DNA of 43,012 nucleotides, from the NCBI GenBank assembly GCA_025999315.1, contig BNXD01000008.1:1-43012 (forward strand), in the 5' to 3' direction. The stretch is from Bacteroidia bacterium (GTDB taxonomy: Bacteria; Bacteroidota; Bacteroidia; Bacteroidales; Rikenellaceae). Under the pieces are notes generated by a model. That model did no database searches and had not been told where the DNA came from. It saw only the letters and a program-made list of their open reading frames with translations. Both the position numbers and the translations under genes were made by a program. Shown in pieces: positions 17,211 through 26,457 of the stretch; within the stretch, counting starts at the first letter, position 1, and each line of letters starts with the position of its first letter.

Positions 17211-18671
17211 GGGGATTTTCTGGCCACCGCCAGAAAGGCAATCCGACGGTTAACGACCATTCAAATACGATGTCGGTGGTGTTCGATCCGCAGACGGCAG
17301 CCTCCTTCAAGGCCACCGTCGCCATCTTCCCGACCGACTTCAGCGCCAAACCCAACACCATGAAGATCGCCGTGCCGGCTCGCGACGCGGACGGATACGT
17401 ACACCGCTACCGCACTACCAAGCTGTTCGACACCAAACTGGAGCGTGCCATACGCTACAGGATCGCGGTCGACATGAACGCGATGACCATCGACCCTCTG
17501 AGCGAGCCAAATACCTATGTGGTCGCTTCGGGTTCGTATGTCAGCCTGAACATCCCCGTCGGCAAGGTGGTGGCGTGGTGGGTCAGCCCCACTTACGTCC
17601 CCGATCCGGCCGATCGCGTCGATCTTTCGGGTGCGGACTTACCGGCCGGGGTCATCTGGCAGGATGCGCAGAATGTGGTTTCGTCGGTTGCGGTCGTCGG
17701 CTCGGGCTCCACCGCCACGGTCCAGGTCGCCACGTCGGGCGTCGAGGGCAATGCCGTCATATCGCTCAAGGATGCAGGCGGCGTCTACCGCTGGACGTGG
17801 ATGGTGTGGGTCCCGGACTACAACCCCGACGCCATACGCGCCACCCAGAGCGCAACTCCCACCACGGCCGCCAACAGCGGATGGACGGTGGCGGGTGGCA
17901 AGGTATACCGCTTTGTGGACAGCAACGACACCGACCACGGAGGCAGCGGGAGCTATGGCGGCAGCTACGACAGCGGAGTGCAGTATCCCTAGTCGACGGT
18001 CTACCGCGATCGCGTGATGATGGACCGCAACGTGGGCGCGCTCTCTACCGGACAGGTGGCTGCCGTATCCGGAAACGTGGTCTATTTCCAGTTTGGCCGC
18101 AATATTCCCATTGCCCATCCCAACCGGCTCGCCACCATGTACCTGATGGGTAGCGTCAAGATCACGGCAGCCGACTATGCGGCCATCGCCTCGCCAACGG
18201 TCGCCGTTCCCATGGCCACGCTGATCACAAACCCCAAACAGATGTACGCCGTAGGAGGCAACACCCTATGCTCGGAGAACGTCGGCAACAACCTGCTCGA
18301 CTTCGACCCCAACGTGCCCGGCTGCGGGCAAAGGAATTTATGACCCGTGCCCGAGAGGATGGCGCAAACCGGTCAACGGCACGTTCAACAACTTCAACAG
18401 CTCGACGGTCGACAACACGGTGGCCTCCAACACGGTCCACTACACCGGCGGCGGCATGTCGGCAGCTTTCCCTGCTGCGGCGTCGAGGACGGCCGGCAGT
18501 GGCGCTGTGAACGGGTTCAACAATCAGACGCTGCTTTGGACTTCGTCGGCCTCGGGCGACAACGGCCTCTCGTTCTACAACCTGTACAATCCGCCGGGCA
18601 GCATCTCCATCACGCCCTCCAATACCAACAGCAGGACGGCGGCGATGCCGGTAATGTGCATACAGAAATAA
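17211..18671 (+). pseudogene. fimbrillin-like surface protein, degraded
   Basis: Remnant of a Bacteroidetes cell-surface protein. Reading from about 17211, a fimbrillin/Mfa-like region (FKATVAIFPTDFSAKPNTMK, VHRYRTTKLFDTKLERAIRY) leads into a C-terminal domain with the hallmarks MMDRNVGA, YFQFGRNIP and YDPCPRGWR. The frame is interrupted by an in-frame TAG at 17990-17992 and by a one-base shift between about 18320 and 18331, after which IYDPCPRGWRKP continues to the stop at 18669-18671. No signal peptide or start is visible; the open frame upstream is antisense to the neighbouring gene. The three lesions make it a pseudogene. The exact 5' limit is uncertain. Confidence 0.8.
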
Positions 18672-18687
18672 CTTCCCGGTTATGACC

Positions 18688-18730
18688 AAACGTAGCGCGC
18701 CCGGTACACTGTACCGGGCGCGCTACGTTT
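18688..18730 (+). terminator. perfect 21-bp palindrome after the surface-protein pseudogene
   Basis: Two perfect 21-base arms (18688-18708 and 18710-18730) separated by one base, starting AAACGTAGCGCGCCCGG. It lies 17 bases after the stop codon. It begins with AAA and ends with TTT, so it could act as a terminator in both directions. Confidence 0.7.
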
Positions 18731-18856
18731 CGAGGTGGCGACCACGGCCCGCGCCCCCCTCACATAAAATCCCCGCCCGGTATGCGCCTCGCCCCGCTCC
18801 GGGGCAAACCTGCACACTCCGATCGGAAAACCGTCCGAAATCAGGAAAGTTTTCAC

Positions 18857-18864
18857 TATATTTG
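18857..18864 (+). promoter_or_regulatory. -7 box of the sulfatase gene
   Basis: TATATTTG, 22 bases upstream of the start codon at 18887, matches the Bacteroidetes -7 consensus. I do not see a TTTG at the expected -33 spacing. Confidence 0.5.
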
Positions 18865-18886
18865 AAAGATCAATCACACAAATCGA

Positions 18887-20545
18887 ATGAACCGGACAGA
18901 AATGTGGGCGCTTCCCCTGCTGGTCGCGGGAGGGGCTGGCGTCATGGACGCCATGGCCGCCTCGAGGGCCAAAACCACCGAATCCGGCCCCTCGAAAGGG
19001 CAGAAGATGAATGTGCTGTTCATAATTGTCGACGACATGAAGCCCGTTTCGGGGTGCTACGGCGACCGGACGGCCATCACGCCCAACATCGACGCGCTGG
19101 CTGCACGCGGCACCCTTTTCCGTCACAACTACTGCCAGCAGGCCCTCTCGGGGCCAACGCGCGTGAGCATACTCACCGGTCTGCGTCCCGACAACAGTCA
19201 GATATGGACCATGCCGCGCCCCATGCGCGAGGTCTATCCGGGGATCGTCTCGATGCCCCAGTATCTGCGTTCGCTGGGCTACCAGACCGTGGGCATGGGC
19301 AAGATATTCGATCCGCGCAACGTCGACCAGGACAAGGACAGCCCCTCGTGGTCGACCCCCTTCATGTCCGAGTGGTCGTACTATAACCCCACGGCCGGGA
19401 AACCCACAGGGGGATACATGTTGCCCGAGACCAAAAAGTTATACGCTCAGGCCACACGAGAGGCGGCCGGGAAGGGGCTCAAGGATCGCGACGCCCGCGT
19501 CTACGTCAACGCCCACGCCGGACCCTCGACCGAGTGCGCCGACGTGCCCGACGATGCCTATATGGACGGCGCGCTGGCCAGACTGGGCGCGGCGACCATC
19601 AAAAAACTCGCCGCCGAAGCCGATCGGGGCAAGCCGTTTTTTCTGGCGGTGGGTTTTCGCAAGCCGCACCTGCCGTTTGTCGCTCCAAAACGCTACTGGG
19701 ACCTCTACACGCGGGAGAACATGCCGCTGGCCGAGTTTGTCTCCAAGCCGCAAAACTCTGTGGAAGAGGCATATTCGAGCTACAACGAGATCGTATCGTT
19801 CTACGACATCCCGCCCCTGTACACCTTCTGCGACCACCATCAAAACAACGGCATCATCAGCGAAGACAAGCAGAGGGAGTTGTTGCATGGCTATTATGCC
19901 TGTATCTCATACATTGACACTCAGATCGGTATGGTGCTCGAGGCTCTGCGCGAGAGCGGCGCCGACAAGAACACTGTTGTGGTGCTGGCTGGCGACCACG
20001 GATGGCACCTTGGCGACCACGGACTGTGGGCCAAACACACCAACTTCGAGCAGGCTGCCCGTGCGGCGCTGATCATCTCCGATCCGCGGATCAAACCATC
20101 TGTTACCGATCAGGTTACGGAGTTTATCGACATCTTTCCGACGGTCTGCACGATGGCCGGTGTGCCTCGCGCTCCGCATCTGGACGGGGTCGATTTGACG
20201 CCGCTGATGAAAGAGCCGACCCGGGCGGTCAACGAGGTGGCCGTCAGTCAGTTCAACCGCGATAACAATGTGATGGGCTACTCGATCCGCGACACACGCT
20301 ACCGCTATACGGTGTGGTTTGGAAACAACTACCGCACCACGCTGCCATATGACGACAAACTGGTGATCTCGACCGAGTTGTATGACTATGACAAAGATCC
20401 GCTCGAGACCGTCAACCAGGCCGGCAGCAGGGAGTATGCCGCCGTGCGCCGGCAGATGCACGAGAAACTGCTGCACCTGATAGCTGCCGAAAACCGCACC
20501 GCCCTCTACCACAAAACTCAGCGCAGGGTGCGCACCAACTTGTAG
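18887..20545 (+). CDS. iduronate-2-sulfatase-like sulfatase
   Basis: Exported S1-family sulfatase of 552 residues that would remove a sulfate ester from a glycan. A hydrophobic N-terminus is followed by the metal-binding VDDMKP (aspartates 49-50), the formylglycine signature SGPTR (S88-R92) within QALSGPTRVSILTG, and the AGDHGWHLGDHG metal site (D370, H371). The ordering and the HLGDHGLW segment resemble iduronate-2-sulfatases. The modified residue is serine, so activation needs an anaerobic radical-SAM maturase, not seen in this window. The start codon is placed just after a -7 box. No glycosidase adjoins it on this strand; the carbohydrate cluster lies 4 kb downstream. The substrate assignment is by homology only. 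Confidence 0.9.
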   Translation: MNRTEMWALPLLVAGGAGVMDAMAASRAKTTESGPSKGQKMNVLFIIVDDMKPVSGCYGDRTAITPNIDALAARGTLFRHNYCQQALSGPTRVSILTGLRPDNSQIWTMPRPMREVYPGIVSMPQYLRSLGYQTVGMGKIFDPRNVDQDKDSPSWSTPFMSEWSYYNPTAGKPTGGYMLPETKKLYAQATREAAGKGLKDRDARVYVNAHAGPSTECADVPDDAYMDGALARLGAATIKKLAAEADRGKPFFLAVGFRKPHLPFVAPKRYWDLYTRENMPLAEFVSKPQNSVEEAYSSYNEIVSFYDIPPLYTFCDHHQNNGIISEDKQRELLHGYYACISYIDTQIGMVLEALRESGADKNTVVVLAGDHGWHLGDHGLWAKHTNFEQAARAALIISDPRIKPSVTDQVTEFIDIFPTVCTMAGVPRAPHLDGVDLTPLMKEPTRAVNEVAVSQFNRDNNVMGYSIRDTRYRYTVWFGNNYRTTLPYDDKLVISTELYDYDKDPLETVNQAGSREYAAVRRQMHEKLLHLIAAENRTALYHKTQRRVRTNL

Positions 20546-20611
20546 GGCTCACCCCCTATGGACCGTTGCGTTGCCGCGCGATGACTTAAGGGACGATAAC
20601 GATTTGAATAT

Positions 20612-23587
20612 ATGACTTTTCTGGAGGAACTGGCGACGACGCTTTATGGCAGGTACGGGGACGAGGTTTCGTCGCTTTGCATTGTGCTGCCCACGCGGCG
20701 CGCCCGCCTGTTTCTCAACGATGCGCTGGCCAGTCTGGCCGAGAGGCCCCTCTGGCAGCCCGCCTACACCTCGATCGACACGCTGGCCGAGCGGTTGTCG
20801 GGGCTGAAAACGGCAAGCCGCGAGAGGCTTATCACCGAGCTCTACAAAGTCTATCGCAACTATCACAACGAGAGTTTCGATACGTTTTATCACTGGGGCG
20901 AGATGCTGCTGGCCGATTTTGACCAGGTGGACAAATATCGCGTCCGGGCCGACGAGCTGTTTGCCAACATTCATGATCTTAGGGAGATAGATACCCAGTT
21001 CGCAGATATGAACCCCGAACAGCGGCAGATCGTCGAGCGTTTCTGGAGCGCTTTTGCCGCCGGGGGGGGGTTTGCCTCAGGATCGGGCTCCGAAGAGAGC
21101 CCGACCGCCACTGCCTCGGCTACTCCGATTGCCGGTCGCTCGCAGGAGAAGGAGCGTTTCATGGAGGTGTGGCGCACGCTGGCCCCGATCTATCACGACT
21201 ATCGCCGGACGCTCGAGGCGCAGGGGATCGCATATGCCGGGATGATGCACCGCCGTGCCGCAGAGAAGCTTATAGCCCTGAAGGATGCCCCGGACGACGC
21301 CCCGGAAGATGTTTTGGGCGGGGTGAGGTACATTGTGGCGGGCTTCAACGCTCTGTCGGAGTGCGAGAAAGCGCTTTTCGACCACCTGCGCGACAGGTGC
21401 AGGGCCGAGTTCTACTGGGATTACGATAGTTATTACACCGACGCCGCCGAGCAGGAGGCGGGGCTGTTTCTGCGCAGCAACATCAGGCGTTATCCCCAGT
21501 CGACAGAGTTCGAGACCGATAACTTTGCCAAACACAAGGAGATGGTGGTGGTGGGCGCTCCGTCGGACAGCCTGCAGGCCAAGTATGCAGCCGATTTTCT
21601 GCACGAGGCGACCACCGACCGCAAGACGGCTATCGTCCTGACCGACGAGAACCTGCTCACGCCGACGCTCTACTCGGTGTCGACCGTGGCCGAGCAGATC
21701 AACATCACCATGGGCTATCCCCTGCGGCAGACGCTGGCCTACTCATTCGCCGAGCGGCTGCTGCAACTGCGAGCCACTGTGCGCCAGAGAGATGGTCGTA
21801 CGCTCTTTCACCACACCGAGGTGGTGGGCATACTGACCCACCCCTTTCTGCGCGATCACGCTACGGAGCAGACCGCCGGGTTGGTGCATCAGATCATCGA
21901 GGGACGGTTGATCTACGCCGACGCCGAGGCGCTGGGGGTTACGCCGCTGCTGGCGATGATCTTCCCCGCCTCTGCCCCCGGCCCTGCCGGGCAACCTTCT
22001 GCTACGCAAACAACTGCCTCGCTTTCTGTCGAAAACGCCTCTGTGGGCCCCGGAGACATTGCCGCCTACCTGGTCGAGACGCTCACGGCGGTGGCGCGGC
22101 TGCCCTACGACGGCGATCAGGGGCCGCTGCGCACCGAATATTTCGCCACGATCATCGAGGCGATCACCCGCGTGGCCAACTCGCTCGAAGGATGTGGCAT
22201 TGAGCTGAGCGACAAGGTTTTCGCCTCGCTGCTGCGCCGTCATCTGCAGAGCGTGCGCATCCCCTACGAAGGCGAGCCGCTGCAAGGGGTGCAGATCATG
22301 GGCATCCTCGAGACGCGCAACCTCGACTTCGACAACATGTTGCTGCTCTCGGTGGGCGACGACACCTTCCCCGGCAACCGCATGGGCGCTCCGTCGTTCA
22401 TCCCCTACAACCTGCGCGCCGCCTACGGGCTGCCCGACGCCTCGCACCACGAGGGGGTCTATGCCTACTACTTCTACCGCCTGCTGCAACGGGCGCGCAA
22501 GGTGCACATAGTCTATTGCTCGGCCAGCGACGAACGCCGCACGGGCGAGGAGAGCCGTTACATCTACCAGCTACGTTACGAATCGGGCCACACCATCGGC
22601 GAACGTCGCCTGCGCCTGGAGATCAACCACACCCGCGACAACACCATAGCGGTAGGCAAACGCGGCGTGGTGGCGGACGAGCTCGGGCGGATGCTCGACG
22701 GACGTCGTCGCTTGTCGCCCAGCGCGTTGAATGGCTGGGTAGATTGTCCGCTGAAGTTCTATTTCCGCTCGGTGGCGGCTCTGAGCCCCGCCGACGAGCT
22801 CACCGAGCAGATCGAGGCCCCGATGCTGGGCACCATTCTCCACAAGGCGATGGAGTTGCTCTATGGCGATCTGGTCGGCGCGCCCCGGCCCCAGAAGCGC
22901 ATGGCCGCCCTCATAGGTTCGCGCGAGGTGGACGATGCCGTCGAGCAGGCCATCCGCAGTCAATATCTCAACAAGTTCACCCTGCCCCGGGAAGAGTATG
23001 GGGGCAACCTGCTGCTGGCCGGCGACATCGTGTGCAAATATATCAACAGCGCCATCCTGCCTTTCGATGCACGCGGGGAGAGCATCATCGAGGGGCTCGA
23101 GGTGGAACTGAAGGCTCCGTTTGCCTTTCCGACGCCCGAAGGCATGCGGTCGGTAACTCTCTATGGCAAGGCCGACCGCACCGAGCGGCTGCCCGACGGG
23201 ACGCTGCGCATAGTCGATTACAAGACAGGGACGCCGTCGGCGGGTTTCGGCGGGGTCGAGGCGCTCTTCTCGCCCTCTTTTCGCGAGCGTAACGGCGCGG
23301 CCCTGCAGACGCTGCTGTATGCCCTGATGGCCACGCGCATGGGCAATGCCACGGTGCAACCGGCCCTGTATTATGTGCGTAACCTCTCAGCGGAGGACTA
23401 TTCGCCGCTGCTCGTCGACAGCTCTGCCCGCACGGAGGTGGCAGAATATGGTCAGGTGAGGGTGCAATTGGAGGCCATGCTTGCCCGGTCGCTGGGCGAG
23501 TTGTTCGATTTTGGTTCGCTTTTTACTCAATGCAACGACAGGGAAACTTGCCGGATGTGCGACTTTGCGAACATCTGTCGAAGATAG
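20612..23587 (+). CDS. AddB-like PD-(D/E)XK nuclease with Fe-S cluster motif
   Basis: 991-residue protein related to the AddB subunit of AddAB helicase-nucleases, which process double-strand DNA ends for recombination. The N-terminal part starts like the degenerate helicase half (SLCIVLPTRRARLFLND). The nuclease domain is C-terminal: H744 in ILHKAME, D855 in GKADR, then D869-Y-K871 (VDYKTG). Fe-S ligands are visible as C712 (WVDCPLKFYF) and CRMCDFANIC (C980, C983, C989), the spacing of the AddB iron-sulfur clasp. No AddA helicase gene adjoins it: it is followed by a DUF3332 lipoprotein gene and preceded by a sulfatase gene. It therefore either works with a distant partner or alone. Confidence 0.88.
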   Translation: MTFLEELATTLYGRYGDEVSSLCIVLPTRRARLFLNDALASLAERPLWQPAYTSIDTLAERLSGLKTASRERLITELYKVYRNYHNESFDTFYHWGEMLLADFDQVDKYRVRADELFANIHDLREIDTQFADMNPEQRQIVERFWSAFAAGGGFASGSGSEESPTATASATPIAGRSQEKERFMEVWRTLAPIYHDYRRTLEAQGIAYAGMMHRRAAEKLIALKDAPDDAPEDVLGGVRYIVAGFNALSECEKALFDHLRDRCRAEFYWDYDSYYTDAAEQEAGLFLRSNIRRYPQSTEFETDNFAKHKEMVVVGAPSDSLQAKYAADFLHEATTDRKTAIVLTDENLLTPTLYSVSTVAEQINITMGYPLRQTLAYSFAERLLQLRATVRQRDGRTLFHHTEVVGILTHPFLRDHATEQTAGLVHQIIEGRLIYADAEALGVTPLLAMIFPASAPGPAGQPSATQTTASLSVENASVGPGDIAAYLVETLTAVARLPYDGDQGPLRTEYFATIIEAITRVANSLEGCGIELSDKVFASLLRRHLQSVRIPYEGEPLQGVQIMGILETRNLDFDNMLLLSVGDDTFPGNRMGAPSFIPYNLRAAYGLPDASHHEGVYAYYFYRLLQRARKVHIVYCSASDERRTGEESRYIYQLRYESGHTIGERRLRLEINHTRDNTIAVGKRGVVADELGRMLDGRRRLSPSALNGWVDCPLKFYFRSVAALSPADELTEQIEAPMLGTILHKAMELLYGDLVGAPRPQKRMAALIGSREVDDAVEQAIRSQYLNKFTLPREEYGGNLLLAGDIVCKYINSAILPFDARGESIIEGLEVELKAPFAFPTPEGMRSVTLYGKADRTERLPDGTLRIVDYKTGTPSAGFGGVEALFSPSFRERNGAALQTLLYALMATRMGNATVQPALYYVRNLSAEDYSPLLVDSSARTEVAEYGQVRVQLEAMLARSLGELFDFGSLFTQCNDRETCRMCDFANICRR

Positions 23588-23749
23588 GAGTCAGAATAAA
23601 TTATCAACAAAATATGAATAATTCACCAAAACAGGTTGGATAAATTATGGAAATAGCTAAATTTGTATTTTAAAATACGCCTGTCTCCGCACTTGAAATG
23701 ATCCATTCAATTTATTAATAAACAATTATTAATTAAAAACTTAAATTCC

Positions 23750-24238
23750 ATGAAAAAGGTAACCGTCAAAGCTGTCGCCCTTTCGTTTTGCGCAGCCGTG
23801 TTGTTCAGTTCCTGCATCGGTTCGTTCAAACTGTCAAACAAAGTTCTCGACTGGAACAACAGCCTGGGCAGCAAATTTGTCAACGAATTGGTATTCCTGG
23901 CTCTGAACATCGTTCCCGTCTACTCGATCACGATGCTGGCCGACGGTGTGGTGCTTAACTCCATCGAGTTCTGGACCGGATCCAACCCCGTCGCTTTCAA
24001 GGGCGAGCAGGAGATCAACGGCGAGAAGGGCTCCTACATCGTCAAACAGAACAAGGACGGTTACCACCTGATCAACAAGATGACCGGTTCGTCGATGGAC
24101 CTGACTTTCGATGCACCTTCCAAGACCTGGTCGGCCGAGGCCGAGGGTCAGAGCTTCAAAGTCATCACTCTGGTTGACAAGCACAACGCTATCGTTTACG
24201 CTGCCGACGGCACTTCGCGCAACGTCGAGTTGAAGTAG
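23750..24238 (+). CDS. DUF3332 lipoprotein
   Basis: 162-residue predicted lipoprotein. A signal peptide ends in the lipobox FSSC (Cys22), directly followed by IGSFKLSNKVLDWN and FVNELVFLALNIVPVY, then NSIEFWTGSNP, which together are the DUF3332 signature. The remainder is beta-rich (KGSYIVKQNKDGYHLIN, FKVITLVDKHNAIVYA). The function of the family is not established. The gene stands alone, with an AT-rich upstream region and a strong terminator about 110 bases after the stop. Confidence 0.92.
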   Translation: MKKVTVKAVALSFCAAVLFSSCIGSFKLSNKVLDWNNSLGSKFVNELVFLALNIVPVYSITMLADGVVLNSIEFWTGSNPVAFKGEQEINGEKGSYIVKQNKDGYHLINKMTGSSMDLTFDAPSKTWSAEAEGQSFKVITLVDKHNAIVYAADGTSRNVELK

Positions 24239-24347
24239 GCCGGTTTGCGCTGGTGTATGGGGGCGGGCTCGAGACGGGACTCGTCGCCGCACATGGACGG
24301 GACTGAAACAGTTTCCGCCGTAAGTGCAACGCCGTAGTGCGACAAAG

Positions 24348-24394
24348 AAAAGGAGAGTTTCGCAAAAACCTGCGAAACTCTCCTTTTCTTTTTT
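24348..24394 (+). terminator. bidirectional terminator between convergent genes
   Basis: Perfect 17-bp stem (left 24348-24364, right 24371-24387, six-base loop) beginning AAAAGGAGAGTTTCGCA and followed by CTTTTTT. The A-run on the left makes it usable for the minus-strand gene at 24495 as well. Confidence 0.9.
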
Positions 24395-24494
24395 AATGAC
24401 GTCGCCCCGAACCGTTAAGAAGTTGTCTAAAATTTCCTGCTCCTGCTTTGTTCGTTGGTCTGCGCCGGCCGGGTTGCGCGGCTCGAAGAGCCGC

Positions 24495-24770
24495 TTATGC
24501 CTTACTCCAGCGTTTGAGCTTTGGGAAGTATTGCCGCATTTGGGCAATAGCCTGCTCGCGGGTGAGTTTCTCGGCAGAGTCTTTGTTGAACTCCTCGACA
24601 AACCGGGCGCAGTGCTCGATCATCTGCTCCATGGTCAGATCGGCGGTGAACTTGCCGTCTTTGAAACAATAGAGACAATATTCCCGATTGGGAGAGCCGT
24701 CGGCGTTGACGCCGTAATGCTCTGAACGTTCCAGCGGCATGCCGCAACTCTGACAAAAAATCTGTTCCAT
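24495..24770 (-). CDS. small zinc-ribbon protein
   Basis: 91-residue cytosolic protein. The first half is a putative zinc ribbon with ligands in FCQSCGMPL (C6, C9) and EYCLYCFKDGKFT (about C32, C35), followed by a helical tail (EQMIEHCARFVEEFNKD). It matches the Bacteroidetes family annotated as 'putative zinc ribbon domain' proteins. The role is unknown; DNA, RNA or metal binding are possible. It is a single gene closed by the shared terminator at 24348-24394. Confidence 0.88.
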   Translation of the reverse strand: MEQIFCQSCGMPLERSEHYGVNADGSPNREYCLYCFKDGKFTADLTMEQMIEHCARFVEEFNKDSAEKLTREQAIAQMRQYFPKLKRWSKA

Positions 24771-24783
24771 AAATAAATTATTT

Positions 24784-24905
24784 ATGCGAATTTAGAGGTT
24801 GAAGGTAATATTTGATATTCAATGTTTTACGGCGATACTGTTTTATACAAACCAAAGCTTCATCTCACCAGGAGTTCATCTCACCCTGAGCTTGTCGAAG
24901 GGTCT
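24784..24905. repeat. composite intergenic repeat
   Basis: ATGCGAATTTAGAGGTTGAA followed by AATATTTGATATTCA and then a partial CACCCTGAGCTTGTCGAAGG palindrome arm. The same order (ATGCGAATTTA, AATATTTGGTATTCA, then the TGTCATGCTGAG palindrome) occurs at 35006-35179. Confidence 0.55.
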
Positions 24906-24934
24906 ACTTTAATTTGACGGTCGACAGGGACGAA

Positions 24935-26428
24935 TTATTGTTTGAAATAATCGGTCTTTCCGGCAGGACGGTCTTCCGTGCCTTTGATCTTCATAAGGGC
25001 GTTGCCCAAAAGGTGGCCCATGCGATCGATTTCCTCTTTAAGCCGTTCTGTCTCACCCGGGTACATCTCGATCACGTTGTACCTCTCGCCCGGGTCGCGC
25101 CTCAAGTCGAACAGCATCCAGTCGCAGGTCTGTTTGGCCATCGGGCCGGGTTTGCCGTCGGTTCCGGGCAGGACGCCTTCGTAGGAGGAGCTGGTATGTG
25201 GAGCGATGAGCTTGAACCGCTCGTCGCGCACGGCGCGGATGTTGGTGGCCTGATAGTAGAAGAACGTCGTGCGGGGTTTGGCCTGCAGGTCGCCCTGCAT
25301 CAGCGGCAACAGGCTGACCCCGTCGATCTTGTTGGACGAGAGTTTGCCGTCGGTGATCTGCGCAAGGGTGGGCAGCAGGTCGATGGAGCTGGCCAAGCGG
25401 TTGCACACCCTTCCGGCGGGGATCACAGCGGGCCATTTCATGATGCACGGCACCCTCTGACCACCTTCGAGCGAGGTGTGCTTACCCTCTTTGAGCCCCC
25501 CGGCCGAACCGGCATGGTCGCCGAAGTTGAGCCACGGACCGTTGTCCGAAGTGAAGACTATCAGCGTATTGTCGCTGAGCCCCGCCTTCTCTATCGTCTC
25601 GACGATCTGCCCCACGCTCCAGTCGATCTCCATGATCACGTCGCCGAAGGGGCCCATTTCGCTCTTGCCGGCAAACTTGGACGACACGGCCAGCGGCACA
25701 TGCGGCATCGAATGAGGCATATAGAGAAAGAACGGTTTGCCTGCGCTGCGCTTGATGAACGAGACGGCCCGCTCGGTGTAGCGTGTGGTGAGTTGGTCCT
25801 GTTGCTTGAGGGTCGAGATGGTCTCGATGGCTTTGCGTCCGTCGTAGAGCAGCAGAGGCTGGTGTTTGAGCCCCACATCCTTCTTCGGGGCTTGGCCGCG
25901 CACGGCGTTCTTGCCGTAGGGCCACATGTCGTTGGAGTAGGGCAGGCCGAGGTACTCGTCGAAACCGCGCTCCATGGGCATGAACTCCGGGGCGTCGCCC
26001 ATGTGCCATTTGCCGACCATGCTCGTGGCGTAACCCTTCTTTTTGAGCATCTCGGAGATCGTCAGTTCGCTGAGGCTCAGGCCCGTGTCGCTGCGCGGCG
26101 AGAGCACGCCCATAAAGCCCACCCGCGGCGGATAGCAACCGGTCATCATGCCTGCCCGCGATGCTGAGCTGACCGGCGAGGGCGAGTAATATTGTGTGAA
26201 CAACATGCCGTCGTGGGCCAGACGGTCGAGGTTGGGGGTGTGGTAGCCGATCGCCCCGGTCAGCGCCATGTCGCCATAGCCCATGTCGTCGACATAGAAG
26301 AGCACGATGTTGGGTTGCCGGGGGGTGGATGTCTCTTTTGGGGCCTCTTTTTTGGCGGCGCCTGCCGTCAGGGGCGCGATTGCCGCCGTCAAAGGCAGGA
26401 TCGCTGCCACTATTGCTGTCTGTTTCAT
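24935..26428 (-). CDS. S1-family arylsulfatase
   Basis: 497-residue exported sulfatase, last gene of the four-gene minus-strand cluster. A signal peptide (MKQTAIVAAILPLTAAIAPL) is followed by VDDMGYGD (D47, D48) with Ca ligands, the formylglycine motif SSASR (S87-R91) in PVSSASRAGMMTG, MVGKWHMG and TSDNGPW. The motif has Ala at the third position, an accepted variant, and Ser as the residue to be oxidised, so an anaerobic sulfatase maturase is needed. It starts 29 bases after the stop of the GH97 gene, suggesting co-transcription and action on the same sulfated glycan. The precise linkage cannot be told from sequence. Confidence 0.92.
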   Translation of the reverse strand: MKQTAIVAAILPLTAAIAPLTAGAAKKEAPKETSTPRQPNIVLFYVDDMGYGDMALTGAIGYHTPNLDRLAHDGMLFTQYYSPSPVSSASRAGMMTGCYPPRVGFMGVLSPRSDTGLSLSELTISEMLKKKGYATSMVGKWHMGDAPEFMPMERGFDEYLGLPYSNDMWPYGKNAVRGQAPKKDVGLKHQPLLLYDGRKAIETISTLKQQDQLTTRYTERAVSFIKRSAGKPFFLYMPHSMPHVPLAVSSKFAGKSEMGPFGDVIMEIDWSVGQIVETIEKAGLSDNTLIVFTSDNGPWLNFGDHAGSAGGLKEGKHTSLEGGQRVPCIMKWPAVIPAGRVCNRLASSIDLLPTLAQITDGKLSSNKIDGVSLLPLMQGDLQAKPRTTFFYYQATNIRAVRDERFKLIAPHTSSSYEGVLPGTDGKPGPMAKQTCDWMLFDLRRDPGERYNVIEMYPGETERLKEEIDRMGHLLGNALMKIKGTEDRPAGKTDYFKQ

Positions 26429-26457
26429 CGGTTTATTGTATTGTTTGACCGGTAATA

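Noticed and set aside
16547..17992. 481-codon open frame spanning the Spy-like gene and the surface protein
   Set aside because: Its first half is antisense to the Spy-like gene; only the part after about 17211 resembles a real protein.
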